Assembly: GCA_933228895.1 (NCBI GenBank) | Contig: OW121846.1 | Location: 77,202,064-77,266,063, forward strand | DNA length: 64,000 bases | Source: Platycnemis pennipes | Taxonomy: Eukaryota > Arthropoda > Insecta > Odonata > Platycnemididae | Direction of reading: 5' to 3' | In this document: in pieces, positions 63,755 through 64,000 of the stretch | Position numbering within the stretch: position 1 is the first letter of the stretch | Layout of the letters: the number at the start of each line of letters is the position of its first letter | Made by a program: the position numbers and the translations under genes | The notes under the pieces: model-generated | Database searches by the model: none | The model's input: the letters and a program-made list of their open reading frames with translations, nothing else | Told to the model about the DNA's origin: nothing

Positions 63755-64000
63755 ACGATGTCCGTTAGGCTTCATCATCATTAGTCACTCCTCAGATTGG
63801 TTTGACGCAGATCTCCACAGAGTTCTTCCATCGGCTAATCTCTACATATTTACGTATTTATTCTTTTTCACATCATTCATCACTTGTTTCATATATCTCG
63901 CACGAGGCTTTCCTTTGCCATTCTTCCCATCCACTTGTCCTTCAACGATTGTCTTCATCAGGCCATCATGCCTCATGATATGACCGATTAAGTTGTGCCG
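63755..64000 (-). pseudogene. RTE-like LINE 3' end, continuing past the window edge
   Basis: The minus strand shows HNLIGHIMRHDGLMKTIVEG, then KNGKGKPRARYMKQVMNDV in degraded form (63855-64000), followed by a 3' UTR with CTCTGTGGAGATCTGCGTCA and a GATGATGAAGCC end near 63772. It parallels the 38.5 kb copy, and its 5' part lies outside the window. Confidence 0.8.

Noticed and set aside
1..64000. CRISPR array, rRNA genes, bacterial operons or endogenous virus
   Set aside because: No regular spaced repeats with unique spacers, no rRNA core sequences, no compact coding and no viral capsid, envelope or LTR structure were seen.

Overview
This window is eukaryotic, AT-rich, gene-poor DNA from an animal, most likely an arthropod and probably an insect. 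I infer this from about fifteen copies of one tRNA-derived SINE, several other tRNA-headed SINEs (one resembling a SINE body widespread in insects), arthropod-style non-LTR retrotransposons, hAT and piggyBac elements, and the lack of operons, ribosome binding sites or compact coding. I see no rRNA, no functional tRNA gene, no CRISPR array and no convincing complete host gene.

The only long open reading frame (21754-24540) is a nearly intact endonuclease/reverse transcriptase ORF of a CR1/L2-like LINE whose 3' end carries GATGTA hexamer repeats. At least ten truncated relatives are scattered from 32 kb to 62 kb. Other LINE remnants are C-terminal pieces of a second, RTE-like family (31.2, 38.5, 44.4, 55.3, 62.3 and 63.8 kb), an R2/R4/NeSL-type element with a restriction-like endonuclease (15.0-16.0 kb), and two further C-terminal tails (21.1-21.4 and 57.5-58.1 kb).

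DNA transposons are non-autonomous or decayed. Four hAT-type elements are bounded by terminal inverted repeats and 8-bp target duplications: 2214-5072, 15661-15960, 58286-59910 (duplication 7/8) and 61310-62209. A piggyBac-like MITE with TTAA duplications lies at 41076-41365. Two copies of a 530-bp MITE lie at 17.3 and 42.3 kb. Two foldback elements lie at 19.1-19.6 and 52.4-52.8 kb.

The nesting gives relative ages: LINE inside SINE (47.0-47.9 kb), SINE inside LINE with an 11-bp duplication (62.3-63.0 kb), hAT inside a LINE zinc knuckle (15.7 kb), hAT inside a LINE tail (61.3 kb), and SINE inside a degenerate minisatellite (48.6-50.2 kb). Other points of interest are a LINE stop codon converted to sense, a nearly perfect two-tier foldback, and one possible host exon for a small secreted cysteine-containing protein on the minus strand at 60.7-60.9 kb. 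Stretches between elements are AT-rich and mostly unrecognised.
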